Assembly: GCA_012103505.1 (NCBI GenBank)
Contig: WLWP01000001.1
Location: forward strand, 1,922,001-1,986,000
Length of the DNA: 64,000 bases
Source: Pseudomonadales bacterium
GTDB taxonomy: Bacteria > Pseudomonadota > Gammaproteobacteria > Pseudomonadales > Azotimanducaceae
Direction: 5' to 3'
A program made the translations under genes and the position numbers. The stretch's first letter is position 1. Every line of letters begins with the position of its first letter. Below the pieces are notes generated by a model. That model did no database searches, was not told where the DNA came from, and was given only the letters and a program-made list of their open reading frames with translations. This document shows, in pieces, positions 33,990 through 43,373 of this stretch.

Positions 33990-34874
33990 TTAGGGCCCGC
34001 GATTCGGTGGGTGCGCTGCGCTCATATCCATGAGCGTTTCAGCCTGAGCCTGCAAGTCTTCAAACGTAGCATCAACATCCAGCTCAACAGCGTCATTCAC
34101 GAACACCTGTGAGCGGTAATAGCGTCCACCCATCGCGTTGATGACAGCCCCATTAGGCGCCTCTTCCGAACACATAAAGAGCACAGCTGGGCTGACAAGT
34201 TTTGGGGAGCGTTCCGCTGGCGGATTGTCGACATCAAAATCGCGCCCTGGGATCGTTGCAATCATCCTAGTTGCCGCCCCTGGGGCCAACGTGTTAACGC
34301 GTACATTGTTCTTGCCACCTTCAATGGCCAAGACGTTCATCATGCCAAGCATGCCCATTTTCGCAGCGCCGTAGTTGGCTTGACCAAAGTTACCGTAGAT
34401 ACCAGATCCAGAACTGGTCAAAACAATACGCCCATACTTTTGCGCATTCATATGTGGCCACGCTGCATGAGTCACATATGCCGTTCCGTTCAAATGCACG
34501 TCGAGAACCAAGTCCCACTCATCCAACGACATCTTCTTAAAAGACTTATCGCGCAGAATTCCTGCGTTATTGACCAGGATGTCGATTCTGCCAAAGGCAT
34601 TGAGCGCATCGTCAACAATGCTCTGCGCACCGGCACGATCACTCACTGAGGCTTTGTTCGCAATCGCTTGACCACCCATCGCCTCAATTTCTTTAACGAC
34701 TGCGTCTGCCGCATCACCTTCGCCAGTGCCATCGACCGATCCACCAAGATCGTTGATCACAATTTTTGCCCCGCGCTTGGCAAACTCATGCGCGTGCGAA
34801 CGACCTAGACCGTTACCCGCGCCTGTTATCACAGCCACTTTGCCTTGGAACTCACTCTCTGAATAGTCCGCCAT
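33990..34874 (-). CDS. Short-chain dehydrogenase (MFE-2 hydroxyacyl-CoA dehydrogenase-like)
   Basis: A 294-residue SDR. ITGAGNGLGRSHAHEFAKRGAKIVINDLGGSVDGTG is the cofactor-binding start typical of the D-3-hydroxyacyl-CoA dehydrogenase domain of multifunctional enzyme type 2. NNAGILRDKSF and the catalytic tetrad around SSGSGIYGNFGQANYGAAK (Tyr and Lys in YGAAK) follow. It would oxidise a 3-hydroxyacyl-CoA with NAD+. The ATG has a strong GGGAGGTCG site. It stands between the HpcH gene (convergent) and the MFS-acyltransferase gene, separated from the latter by a small tandem repeat. Confidence 0.92.
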   Translation of the reverse strand: MADYSESEFQGKVAVITGAGNGLGRSHAHEFAKRGAKIVINDLGGSVDGTGEGDAADAVVKEIEAMGGQAIANKASVSDRAGAQSIVDDALNAFGRIDILVNNAGILRDKSFKKMSLDEWDLVLDVHLNGTAYVTHAAWPHMNAQKYGRIVLTSSGSGIYGNFGQANYGAAKMGMLGMMNVLAIEGGKNNVRVNTLAPGAATRMIATIPGRDFDVDNPPAERSPKLVSPAVLFMCSEEAPNGAVINAMGGRYYRSQVFVNDAVELDVDATFEDLQAQAETLMDMSAAHPPNRGP

Positions 34875-34950
34875 TTCGACCTCCCTAATAGCTCTTGTAT
34901 GGAAACTTGGCAGTAACCATATGCCCTTCTAGAATGTTTTTGAAGCCCGA

Positions 34951-34998
34951 GCGCCAGCTAGCTTCCGCGCCAGCTAGCCTCCGCGCCAGCCAGCCTAG
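34951..34998. repeat. Three tandem 16-bp repeats (GCGCCAGCTAGCYTCC)
   Basis: Units at 34951-34966, 34967-34982 and 34983-34998. The first two differ at one base (T/C); the third reads GCGCCAGCCAGCCTAG and runs into the stop codon (TAG on the minus strand) of the MFS-acyltransferase gene. There are no spacers, so it is not CRISPR. Each unit holds the palindrome-like GCTAGC. Slippage is the simplest origin; a protein site or a 3' end structure are alternatives. Confidence 0.8.
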
Positions 34999-36863
34999 GA
35001 AGCTTCACCCCGGAGACTACTCACGGCTTGCTGCAACCCCGCCGCCTCGACCGTCTGCGGTTCAATTTCTTGGCCAACACAGACTTTCACGCGACTCCAG
35101 AGTCGACTGGGATTCTTAAACACACCACCGGAGTGGCTAAAGAAACTGCCCCACAACCCCTGCAATGCCATCGGTATCACTGGCACGGGCGTTACCTGCA
35201 CAATCCGCTCTATGCCACGGCGAAATTTCGCGATCTCTCCGTCTTGGGTAAGCGCGCCTTCGGGGAAAATGCAAAGCAAATCACCTGCTAACAGACCGCG
35301 ACGAATTTCCTCGAACGCCTGCCTGTAGGCTTCTGGATTCTCCTGCTCTCCTTGGATCGGAATCGCACCACCTACGCGAAACACGAAGTTGAGCACGGGG
35401 ATATCGTAGATGGGCTTATACATGATGAAACGGATGGGACGGCGCACAGCCCCAGCAAGGATCAAGGCATCCACATAGGTCACATGGTTACATACCAATA
35501 CTGCGCCGCCCGTCAAAGGGATTTTCTCCAGACCTTCATGGGAGACGCGGTACATAGTGTGACTCAGTAACCAGACCAGGAACCGCATGGCGAATTCCGG
35601 GACTTGATGAAAAATAAACGCAGCAACCGCAATATTCATCAGCATGGCAGTTAACAGAAAGTCGGGGATAGAGAGACCGGCAACCCCTAGAAACAGTATT
35701 GATAACCCCGCGCCGCTCACCATGAATACCGCGTTGATAATATTGTTAACAGCGATGATCCTCGCACGTCTAGCCTCTGGGGTACGCATCTGGATAAGCG
35801 CGTACAGAGGTACAATGAACATGCCACCAAAAAAACCTACCAGCCCAAAGTCAACAAGCAAGCGTACGACACCGCTTAGCTCAAGAAACCCCAGCCATTC
35901 CACGGTGTTGTGCGTGGCCAAGCCGCTCATTGCGAAATAGAGGTCTATTCCAGCAAAACTCATCCCAATTGCACCCACCGGCACGATCCCAAGCTCGATA
36001 CGGCCACCACTCAGCCGTTCGCAAATGAGGGATCCGAAAGCAACCGCGATAGTAAAAACTGAGAGAATCAGCGTGACGACCGTACTGCCACCAGCCAACG
36101 TAGTTTTGGTCAGGTTCGGGATTTGTGTGAGTAAGATGGAGCCGAGTAGCCAAAACCAGGAGATGCCGAGAATCGAGAGATACACAGAATGATTCTCTCG
36201 GGCGTTCTTAACCATCGCCCAAGTCTCTTTGAATGGATTGAAACCAATCTTGAGTTCCGGATCAGTGGGCGGGCATTCCGGGATAAAACGGCTCGAAAGA
36301 TAGCCGATAATCGCAACGACCACGACAGCCACCGTCAACAGCAGATTGACACCATCCATCGAGGCGATGATGCCACCAGCGATCGTGCCAAGCAGGATCG
36401 CAACGAATGTGCCCATCTCGATTTGGGCATTACCACCAACCAGCTCACTTTCCTTGAGCTGCTGCGGCAAGATTGAGAATTTTAATGGCCCAAAGAACGT
36501 GGATTGCACACCAAGCAAAAACAAGACAGCCAACATGGCGGTAATGCTCTGCGCGTATATCGCGAGCCCTGCGGCTAGAGCAACCCCAATTTCGACCAGT
36601 TTGATCACTCTGACTAGGCGCGACTTCTCAAACTTGTCAGCGATCTGGCCTGCAGTGGCGGAAAAGAGAAAGAACGGCAATATAAACAAGCCAGCCGCGA
36701 GATTGACGAAGGTATCCGTAGATTCAGTGGCGATGAGGCCTGAGTAGACAAATATCAATGACAGCGCTGCCTTAAACACATTGTCATTGAGCGCACCGAG
36801 AAACTGAGTATAGAAAAGTCCGGCGAAACGCCGCTCACGCAAAAGTTTGAACTGCGAAGACAT
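34995..36863 (-). CDS. MFS transporter-acyltransferase fusion (LplT-PlsC type)
   Basis: A 622-residue two-domain protein. Residues 1 to about 410 form a twelve-helix lysophospholipid-flippase-like MFS domain (FYTQFLGALNDNVFKA start). The C-terminal about 200 residues are a 1-acylglycerol-phosphate acyltransferase domain with the NHVTYVD (HX4D) motif and FPEGALTQDG. The acyl-ACP synthetase third domain of the enterobacterial Aas arrangement is absent. The protein would import lysophospholipids and re-acylate them at the inner membrane. Its ATG shares the tetranucleotide CATG with a possible start of the divergent MFS gene. The last codons lie in a 16-bp repeat. Confidence 0.92.
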   Translation of the reverse strand: MSSQFKLLRERRFAGLFYTQFLGALNDNVFKAALSLIFVYSGLIATESTDTFVNLAAGLFILPFFLFSATAGQIADKFEKSRLVRVIKLVEIGVALAAGLAIYAQSITAMLAVLFLLGVQSTFFGPLKFSILPQQLKESELVGGNAQIEMGTFVAILLGTIAGGIIASMDGVNLLLTVAVVVVAIIGYLSSRFIPECPPTDPELKIGFNPFKETWAMVKNARENHSVYLSILGISWFWLLGSILLTQIPNLTKTTLAGGSTVVTLILSVFTIAVAFGSLICERLSGGRIELGIVPVGAIGMSFAGIDLYFAMSGLATHNTVEWLGFLELSGVVRLLVDFGLVGFFGGMFIVPLYALIQMRTPEARRARIIAVNNIINAVFMVSGAGLSILFLGVAGLSIPDFLLTAMLMNIAVAAFIFHQVPEFAMRFLVWLLSHTMYRVSHEGLEKIPLTGGAVLVCNHVTYVDALILAGAVRRPIRFIMYKPIYDIPVLNFVFRVGGAIPIQGEQENPEAYRQAFEEIRRGLLAGDLLCIFPEGALTQDGEIAKFRRGIERIVQVTPVPVIPMALQGLWGSFFSHSGGVFKNPSRLWSRVKVCVGQEIEPQTVEAAGLQQAVSSLRGEAS

Positions 36864-36942
36864 GGCGATACCGAACCTGATTGACCTACCTTTCCCGTGC
36901 CGCCATCATGCACGGCTCGCTTGTTCAGAGCTAGGAGAAGAT

Positions 36943-38181
36943 GTGCCTCTGTTTTATGGCTGGGTCATCGTCGCTTTTACATTTATAGTTCAGTTCGTGA
37001 CTGTTGGCCTCGGCTACTACGCGTTCAGCCTTTACCTCAAGCCACTAACGGAAGCACTGGGTACCGAGCGGTTTTGGATATCGCTCGCACTGATGATTCA
37101 ATCTATCGTCATCGCCGTCCTAAGTCCGCTGGCAGGCAAGCTCTACACGACCAAACCGATCAAGCCTCTGCTATTCCTTGGTTTGGCTTGCCTCGGCACC
37201 GGATTACTGCTCCTCTCCCAAGTCACCGCTCTGTGGCAACTCTACGCCCTCTTTGGTGGTCTTGTGGGCGTCGGGGTGGTCTTTTTAGGAACGATCCCAT
37301 GCAACGTTATGCTCGCCAATTGGTTCGACAAGCGCCGTGGCTCCGCCATGGGCATTTCGCAATTCGGGCTGACAATCTCAGCCACGATCTTGGTCCCCGC
37401 CGTGACTTGGATTGTCCTGAATTACAGCTGGCAAACCGCTTTCGCCGTTTCTGGCGCTGCTGCAATAATTATTCTCGCACCTCTAATTCAATTCTTTGCT
37501 GTGCGTTCCCCCAGCGAGATGGACCAGCACCCAGATGGAATTACACCCCTCGATTCTGCGCCTAACACCCAAGACGCAGAAGTATGGACTTTCTGGCGTG
37601 CCGTTAAGAACCGCGACATTTGGCTCATCACTTTAACGATCGGACCGTGTTATTTGTCCATCGCCGCCATCGTCATCACAATGCCCTCTCACTTTACGGA
37701 TCTCGGCTTTAGTGCGATGGACGCGGCCTACGCTGTATCGCTCACGACGTTAATGGGTGCAATAGCAAAGCCACTTATGGGTACGTTGTCGGATCATTTC
37801 AGTAAAAAGCTCGTCATGGCTGCTGCGATTGGGATGCAAGCTTTAGGCGTTCTGCTTCTTGTTGAGATGACCAGCTATAGCACGCTGCTCATCGCTGGTT
37901 TCTTGTTCGGTCTCGGCTATGGTGGTATTGCCCCGCTCTGGGCAGTCCTTCTGGCAACCCGCTTCGGTCGCGGCGCCTTTGCCCAGATCATGGGACATAA
38001 CATGCCCATGCTTACGCCATTCACGATGTCAGGCCTACCTTTCGCGACGTTCCTATTTGGCCTGTATGACAGCTATTTGCCAGCGTACATGAGCCTATTG
38101 GGCGGATTCGCGGTCGCTGCTGTGGCATTGTTCTTATTGAAACTTGAAGCGGAGCCGGTTGATGCTGTTGCTCAAGCCTAG
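36943..38181 (+). CDS. MFS transporter (monocarboxylate/oxalate-formate type)
   Basis: A 412-residue twelve-helix carrier. The first helix FYGWVIVAFTFIVQFVTVG is the family hallmark, and the cytoplasmic GTLSDHFSKK loop between halves fits. I place the start at the GTG at 36943, which has AGGAG five bases before it and gives the usual short N-terminus; an ATG at 36862 would add about 27 hydrophilic residues and overlaps the divergent gene. The following DUF1272 gene starts inside its end. It is one of four MFS carriers of this kind in the window; substrate unknown. Confidence 0.9.
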   Translation: MPLFYGWVIVAFTFIVQFVTVGLGYYAFSLYLKPLTEALGTERFWISLALMIQSIVIAVLSPLAGKLYTTKPIKPLLFLGLACLGTGLLLLSQVTALWQLYALFGGLVGVGVVFLGTIPCNVMLANWFDKRRGSAMGISQFGLTISATILVPAVTWIVLNYSWQTAFAVSGAAAIIILAPLIQFFAVRSPSEMDQHPDGITPLDSAPNTQDAEVWTFWRAVKNRDIWLITLTIGPCYLSIAAIVITMPSHFTDLGFSAMDAAYAVSLTTLMGAIAKPLMGTLSDHFSKKLVMAAAIGMQALGVLLLVEMTSYSTLLIAGFLFGLGYGGIAPLWAVLLATRFGRGAFAQIMGHNMPMLTPFTMSGLPFATFLFGLYDSYLPAYMSLLGGFAVAAVALFLLKLEAEPVDAVAQA

Positions 38182-38404
38182 TTGCGAGTGCTGTGATGTA
38201 GATCTGACGCCGGACAGTGCAGAAGCTATGATTTGCACTTTCGAATGCACGTTTTGCAGAACCTGTGTATCTACCAAACTAAACGGTGTGTGCCCAAACT
38301 GTGGTGGCAATTTTAGTCAGCGACCAGTTCGGCCAGCTAAACTACTGAAGCAGTTTCCGCCCTCCGATGAGCGCGTTCACAAGCCAGATGGTTGTGTGGG
38401 TTAG
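38162..38404 (+). CDS. DUF1272 zinc-binding protein
   Basis: An 80-residue cysteine-rich protein. Eight or more Cys occur as CECC near residue 8-11, ICTFECTFCRTC in the middle and CPNCGG near 50, which should bind zinc. It matches the DUF1272 family, small cytoplasmic proteins of unknown function. The ATG at 38162 overlaps the end of the MFS gene; its stop overlaps by four bases (TTAG) with the stop of the convergent lipoprotein gene. Confidence 0.88.
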   Translation: MLLLKPSCECCDVDLTPDSAEAMICTFECTFCRTCVSTKLNGVCPNCGGNFSQRPVRPAKLLKQFPPSDERVHKPDGCVG

Positions 38405-39069
38405 TAGCGACTCGCTACGGTGTATCGCGCGTTGACCTGATCGAAGTGTGCCTTCGAGCGGAACAACTCATCCTCAAGTACAGGTATCGACTCTTTAACT
38501 TCACCCCGCTCTTCTATCAAGGACTCAAGCACGACGACGAGCCGTAAGCGCTCTTCTGCAGAAAGACCTGTTTGGAGTTGCGCCGTTGTGGCCCCGACAA
38601 TCTCCTGCTTGATCGACTGAAGTCGATTTTCTGCAGCGGTAAGCTGGTTCTCAAGACTTCGGACTGTCCGTCCTGCCTCATAAATTTCACGTCCATCAGC
38701 ATAGGCATCCGCGAAGCCAGGAAAGTCTCTCGATGGACAAACGCCTGAGTTTCGCGCACCGCGCTTACCCATCTTGAAGCCATTGTCTGCGGTACAAAAT
38801 TGAGAATTGCCATCGTCCCAACCAGCAAGATATGTGACTCGATCGGGATAAATACCAAACTCACCGCACGCCTCTTGGTGCGCAAGAATTCGAGTGCTTG
38901 CAAGGCCGCTGGTACCATCACGGAACCCAACCGACTCCCAATCACCGGCACGACACTGATTTTCCGATACAGAAGGGCTCGCACAACCAACTAGAAACAG
39001 AACTGCGATAGCAGCAAATAACCGTATAGTTGAACAAGAGCTCGGGTAGTTAAGACGCATACAACTCAT
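38401..39069 (-). CDS. DUF2799 lipoprotein
   Basis: A 222-residue outer-membrane-type lipoprotein. A signal peptide ends in LFLVGC as lipobox. The pattern NQCRAGDWESVGFRDGTSGL, HQEACGEFGIYPD and YLAGWDDGN is that of DUF2799, with conserved Cys residues. A coiled-coil segment follows at about residues 128-205 (RTVRSLENQLTAAENRLQSI and later). Its function is unknown. Start: GTG/ATG codons at 39069 and 39060 are both possible, giving a signal peptide either way. Monocistronic, convergent with the DUF1272 gene. Confidence 0.85.
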   Translation of the reverse strand: MSCMRLNYPSSCSTIRLFAAIAVLFLVGCASPSVSENQCRAGDWESVGFRDGTSGLASTRILAHQEACGEFGIYPDRVTYLAGWDDGNSQFCTADNGFKMGKRGARNSGVCPSRDFPGFADAYADGREIYEAGRTVRSLENQLTAAENRLQSIKQEIVGATTAQLQTGLSAEERLRLVVVLESLIEERGEVKESIPVLEDELFRSKAHFDQVNARYTVASRY

Positions 39070-39239
39070 CCTGCGTATATGAACCTTCTGAGGTTAAGGC
39101 GGGACGGAATTGGAAACGGTGAACTAGTTCGCAACGTCGTTTGCTGAGTCAGTATGCGAATCACGCTGGTCAGCCGCAAAAATCCCTCTAGTACTCGATT
39201 GGCTACCTGATTAAGCTTGGGGTCGGACAGGGGGATATC

Positions 39240-41375
39240 ATGAAAACGACGACCATTCGTATCTTCGCCACATTTGTGGCTTTTTTACTAACTGCTTGCG
39301 AACAACCATCACCGCCACCGTCAAGTGAGCAACCGCCTGCTTCTGCCGAAGCAGCGACAACCGATATCGGTACTTGGCTGGGCACTGAACGCTTGGAGGC
39401 GGCCGATACTGATACCGCTAACTGGCTTGCACACGGCCGAACATATAGCGAACAAAGATTTAGCCCACTCACACAAGTGAAAGCCGACAACCTCGATCAG
39501 CTCGGTTTGGCATGGTCGTTTGATACGCAAAGCACACGCGGCTTGGAAGCTACACCAATCGTGGTGGACGGTACGATGTTCACCACAGGCACATGGAGCG
39601 TGGTGTATGCCCACGATGCCAAGACCGGTGCACTTAAGTGGAAGTATGATCCTCAGGTACCGCGCGAGTACGGCTATAAGGCATGTTGTGACGTCGTAAA
39701 TCGCGGTGCCGCTGTCTTTGAGGACAAAGTTTATGTCGGCACGATCGATGGACGACTGCTCGCGATCAATGCCAACACCGGTGCTCTTGCCTGGGAACAA
39801 TTGACCATCGATCCCGAAAAACCCTACACAATCACTGGCGCGCCTCGCGTCGCCAACGGCAAGATCATCATTGGCAACGGCGGCGCCGAGCTTGGTGTGC
39901 GCGGTTATATCACTGCATACGACGCGCAGAGTGGTGATCAAGTTTGGCGGTTTTATACGGTACCCGGTAATCCAGCCGAGCCCTTTGAACACCCCGCGAT
40001 GGAAGAAGCCGCCAAAACCTGGCGCGGCGGTAAGTGGTGGGAAGTTGGCGGCGGCGGTACGGTTTGGGATGCAATGGCATTCGATCCAGAGTTAAACCTA
40101 CTCTATATCGGGGTCGGTAACGGCGCACCATGGAGCCGCTATACACGCAGTCCAGGCGGTGGCGACAATCTATACCTCGCCTCGATCGTTGCTATCGACG
40201 TCGATTCGGCGGATCTCGCTTGGCACTATCAGACCACACCTGGCGACAACTGGGACTATACGGCTGTGCAGCAAATGATCCTCGCTGACATCGAGATCGG
40301 TGGTGAGATGCGTCAAGTCATCATGCAGGCGCCAAAAAATGGCTTCTTCTATGTCCTTGACCGAAAAACTGGCGAATTTCTCAGCGCCGAGACTTACGTG
40401 CCGATCACATGGGCAACTCACGTCGACCCTGAAACTGGGCGACCGGTGGAAGATTCTGCAGCGCACTACTTAGACGACACTAAGGTCGTCCGGCCAGGAC
40501 CCGCAGGAGGCCATAACTGGCATCCGATGTCGTACAGTCCAAACACCGGACTCGTCTATATTCCAGTAGTCGAAAATCGGTTGGCGTATACCCAAGAACA
40601 AAACTTCGAACACAATCCAGACACCTGGAACACCGCCATCGATTTTCGTCCGAACTCAGACCTATCGGACGACTTCCAGGTGGTGACAAAAATAGTAGCT
40701 TGGGATCCGGTTGCGCAGAAGGCTAACTGGACCCACACCCACAATCATGAAGCAGCTTCTGGTCTTCTAGCGACAGCCAGTGACCTAGTTTTTCAACCAG
40801 GCGCGAATTGCGAGTTTGCGGCATATGACGCACACAACGGTGACAAGTTGTGGAGTAGCCAAACACAGATGGGCACGATCGCGGCACCAATTTCCTACGA
40901 GGTGGACGGCGAGCAATACATCGCCTTCGTCTCCGGATGGGGCGGTGCATCAGGTCTATACACGACAGTGCCGTGCGCCGACGGTCGACGTGCCGAATCG
41001 GGTCGGATTTTAGCCTACAAAATCGGTGGCACTGCCACGTTACCCGAAGCGCCTCTCACACCACCGATCCCGGCACCACAGCCTAGACTGGAAGTAACCG
41101 GTGCGGTGTTAGAAGAAGGCGAACTTCTATACAGCCGACACTGTGGGTTCTGTCATAGTCTCGGCGCAGGGCCAGGCGGTGTCATCCCGAACTTAGCCCA
41201 CATCAGCGCAGATTCTTTGGCTGCTTGGGATGCTGTTGTCCTCGGGGGTTCGAGACGCAACATGGGTATGGTGAGCTTTTCGCACTTGCTTTCCTTGGAG
41301 CAATCCCACGCGATTCAAGCTTGGGTGCTCGAAGTTGCAAATACAGCGGCGGAAGCGACCAGCGCTGGCGAGTGA
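39240..41375 (+). CDS. PQQ-dependent quinohemoprotein alcohol dehydrogenase, lipoprotein
   Basis: A 711-residue envelope dehydrogenase. The signal peptide ends in LLTAC with Cys20 as lipidation site, then a Pro/Ser/Glu-rich linker. The eight-bladed PQQ propeller holds the rare vicinal disulfide Cys149-Cys150 (YKACCD) over the cofactor and the catalytic Asp region PGDNWDYTAVQQ. A C-terminal cytochrome c domain has CGFCH with Cys635, Cys638 and His639, and a Met ligand probably in NMGMVSF. It oxidises a primary or secondary alcohol in the periplasm and passes electrons to the chain. The ATG follows CAGGGGATAT. It starts an operon with VOC, sulfatase and CoA-transferase genes. Confidence 0.95.
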   Translation: MKTTTIRIFATFVAFLLTACEQPSPPPSSEQPPASAEAATTDIGTWLGTERLEAADTDTANWLAHGRTYSEQRFSPLTQVKADNLDQLGLAWSFDTQSTRGLEATPIVVDGTMFTTGTWSVVYAHDAKTGALKWKYDPQVPREYGYKACCDVVNRGAAVFEDKVYVGTIDGRLLAINANTGALAWEQLTIDPEKPYTITGAPRVANGKIIIGNGGAELGVRGYITAYDAQSGDQVWRFYTVPGNPAEPFEHPAMEEAAKTWRGGKWWEVGGGGTVWDAMAFDPELNLLYIGVGNGAPWSRYTRSPGGGDNLYLASIVAIDVDSADLAWHYQTTPGDNWDYTAVQQMILADIEIGGEMRQVIMQAPKNGFFYVLDRKTGEFLSAETYVPITWATHVDPETGRPVEDSAAHYLDDTKVVRPGPAGGHNWHPMSYSPNTGLVYIPVVENRLAYTQEQNFEHNPDTWNTAIDFRPNSDLSDDFQVVTKIVAWDPVAQKANWTHTHNHEAASGLLATASDLVFQPGANCEFAAYDAHNGDKLWSSQTQMGTIAAPISYEVDGEQYIAFVSGWGGASGLYTTVPCADGRRAESGRILAYKIGGTATLPEAPLTPPIPAPQPRLEVTGAVLEEGELLYSRHCGFCHSLGAGPGGVIPNLAHISADSLAAWDAVVLGGSRRNMGMVSFSHLLSLEQSHAIQAWVLEVANTAAEATSAGE

Positions 41376-41378
41376 GCT

Positions 41379-41873
41379 ATGAGCAAAATCAACATCCAAG
41401 GACTGCATCACGCTGCGTATAGATGTCATGACAGTGAGCAAACTCGAGCCTTCTATGAAGATTTCCTAGAGCTACCCTTGGTGGAAGCCTTTCCGATAGG
41501 CGCTACTGCAACTGGACGGGAGGCTCGCGTCTTGCACACTTTCTATCAAATGCAGGATGGCAGTTGTGTGGCTTTCTTCGAAGCTCCAGACCAAGACTTT
41601 GAGTTCAAAGAACAGCACGACTTCGATCTCCACCTTGCGCTCGCAGTGGAGTACGCGACGCTAGAACGCATGCTGGTCAAAGCCCGCGCGGAAAACCGTG
41701 AAGTTCGAGGACCTAGCGATCACGGATTTATTCACTCGATCTACTTCCGGGACCCGAACGGCTACGTTGTAGAACTTGCCGCTCCTGCGCCCGGCAAGGG
41801 CAAGGGTGGGGGCTTTGACTCTGAGAAAGCACACGCACAACTCCAGCGTTGGCAAACTTCAGTACACAGTTAA
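41379..41873 (+). CDS. VOC family dioxygenase/isomerase-like protein
   Basis: A 164-residue VOC protein. IQGLHHAAYRCHDSEQTRAFYEDFL starts the first module with the metal His, and IHSIYFRDPNGYVVELAAPAP ends the second with Glu. It resembles extradiol-dioxygenase-like and biphenyl-diol relatives. The ATG lies three bases after the stop of the PQQ gene. The C-terminal Gly/Lys-rich KGKGGGF stretch is a short tail. In the operon it would act on the product of the alcohol dehydrogenase; this is inferred. Confidence 0.87.
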   Translation: MSKINIQGLHHAAYRCHDSEQTRAFYEDFLELPLVEAFPIGATATGREARVLHTFYQMQDGSCVAFFEAPDQDFEFKEQHDFDLHLALAVEYATLERMLVKARAENREVRGPSDHGFIHSIYFRDPNGYVVELAAPAPGKGKGGGFDSEKAHAQLQRWQTSVHS

Positions 41874-41875
41874 AC

Positions 41876-43348
41876 ATGCGCGTTCTCTACATAGATATCG
41901 ATACGCTCCGACCCGATCATCTCGGTTGTTATGGCTACCATCGCGAAACAAGCCCCAACATCGATACCTTTGCCAGTGGGGCATTACAATTTAACAACGT
42001 TCACGCCTCAGACGTGCCTTGTCTACCAAGTCGGACGGCACTCCTCACGGGGCGATTTGGCATTCACAACGGTGTCGTGAACCACGGCGGCACTGACGCA
42101 GACCCTGCTATCGAAGGCGAAAGCAGAGGTTTTTGGTCACGCCTCCATATGACGAGCTTCCCTAACCGGTTAAAACGAGCTGGCTTAAAGACAGTTTCCA
42201 TAAGCTCTTTTGCGCAGCGACACTCTGCTTTTCATTGGTATTCCGGGTTTGACGAAGCCTACGATGTTGGCAAGTACGGGCTGGAAACCGCAGACGAAGT
42301 CTGGGCAATCACAGACGATTGGCTCACGAGAAACGGTAAAGCCGACGATTGGTTCCTCCATGTGCACATGTGGGATCCACATACGCCCTATCGCGCGCCT
42401 GCTGAGTTCGGCGAACCATTTGCAGATGACCCCCTGCCTAGTTGGCTCACCGAAGACGTGCGCGCCAAACATTGGCAAAGCTGTGGTCCCCATTCAGCGC
42501 GTGAGGCGAATGGCTTTGCACCAAAACCCGAAATGCTGGAACCATTTCCTCGTCAACCGCAGGAAATCCCCGATCTTCAAGCCGTCAGACAGATGTTCGA
42601 CGGCTACGATACGGGCGTATTGATGTCAGATCACTACGTTGGCCAAATATTTAACAAATTAGCAGACCTAAACATCGATTCCGACACGGTCATAATGCTG
42701 AGCTCGGACCATGGCGAGACCCTCGGTGAACTTAATGTCTACGGTGATCACCAAACAGCCGATCAGATCACCACGCGAGTGCCTCTCTTACTGCATTGGC
42801 CCGGTATAGAAAATAAGCCCGGCATCGACAATACAAACAAGCCACTGAACGCGTTCCACTATCAAATCGATGTGAGCGCTACGATTTTAGATTTGCTGGG
42901 TCAGCGAGTACCAAGTAACTGGGACGGAAAAAGTTTTGCCGAAGCGTTGCACCGTGGACGCGATGAGGGGCGCGACTATCTTGTTGTTTCTCAGGGTGCA
43001 TGGGCTTGTCAGCGAGGGATTCGATACGACGACTATATCTACATCAACACCCGTCACGATGCTTACCATCTTTATCCAGACGCGATGCTTTTCGATGTCG
43101 TCAACGATCCCCACCAAACTAACAATTTAGCCACCAGCAAACCTGAGGTTTTGGCGCGAGGAAAAGACCTCTTAGCTACATGGTTATCTGACAATGCACC
43201 CTACGCGCGTGGCAGAGATCCACACGACAATGTCATGGCCGAAGGTGGGCCGTTTCACGTACGCGGCCAACTTGAAGACTACTTAACGCGACTGCGGGCA
43301 ACTGACCGCTCGCATTGCGCTGACGAATTGGCAGCAAAGTGGTCCTAG
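41876..43348 (+). CDS. Sulfatase (FGly-dependent, Cys type)
   Basis: A 490-residue sulfatase of the alkaline phosphatase superfamily. It starts VLYIDIDTLRPDHLGCYGY with the first metal Asp residues; the maturation motif CLPSRTALLTG holds Cys49, which formylglycine-generating enzyme converts to the catalytic residue. SSDHGETLGE gives the later Asp-His metal ligands. No signal peptide is seen, so it is probably cytoplasmic. The ATG is two bases after the stop of the VOC gene. It may release sulfate from a sulfated alcohol after uptake. No maturation enzyme gene is in the window. Confidence 0.93.
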   Translation: MRVLYIDIDTLRPDHLGCYGYHRETSPNIDTFASGALQFNNVHASDVPCLPSRTALLTGRFGIHNGVVNHGGTDADPAIEGESRGFWSRLHMTSFPNRLKRAGLKTVSISSFAQRHSAFHWYSGFDEAYDVGKYGLETADEVWAITDDWLTRNGKADDWFLHVHMWDPHTPYRAPAEFGEPFADDPLPSWLTEDVRAKHWQSCGPHSAREANGFAPKPEMLEPFPRQPQEIPDLQAVRQMFDGYDTGVLMSDHYVGQIFNKLADLNIDSDTVIMLSSDHGETLGELNVYGDHQTADQITTRVPLLLHWPGIENKPGIDNTNKPLNAFHYQIDVSATILDLLGQRVPSNWDGKSFAEALHRGRDEGRDYLVVSQGAWACQRGIRYDDYIYINTRHDAYHLYPDAMLFDVVNDPHQTNNLATSKPEVLARGKDLLATWLSDNAPYARGRDPHDNVMAEGGPFHVRGQLEDYLTRLRATDRSHCADELAAKWS

Positions 43349-43373
43349 GCCTTAGCTTAAGGAAACAGCGGAC

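Noticed and set aside
34951..34998. CRISPR-like repeat array
   Set aside because: The repeats are directly adjacent with no spacers, only three units long, and no cas genes are present.
36897..37565. 222-codon frame in another frame of the MFS gene
   Set aside because: Arg/Pro/Ser-rich shadow of the carrier gene without ribosome site or homology pattern.
39321..39992. 223-codon antisense frame in the PQQ dehydrogenase gene
   Set aside because: It lies wholly opposite a secure gene and shows no recognisable motif.
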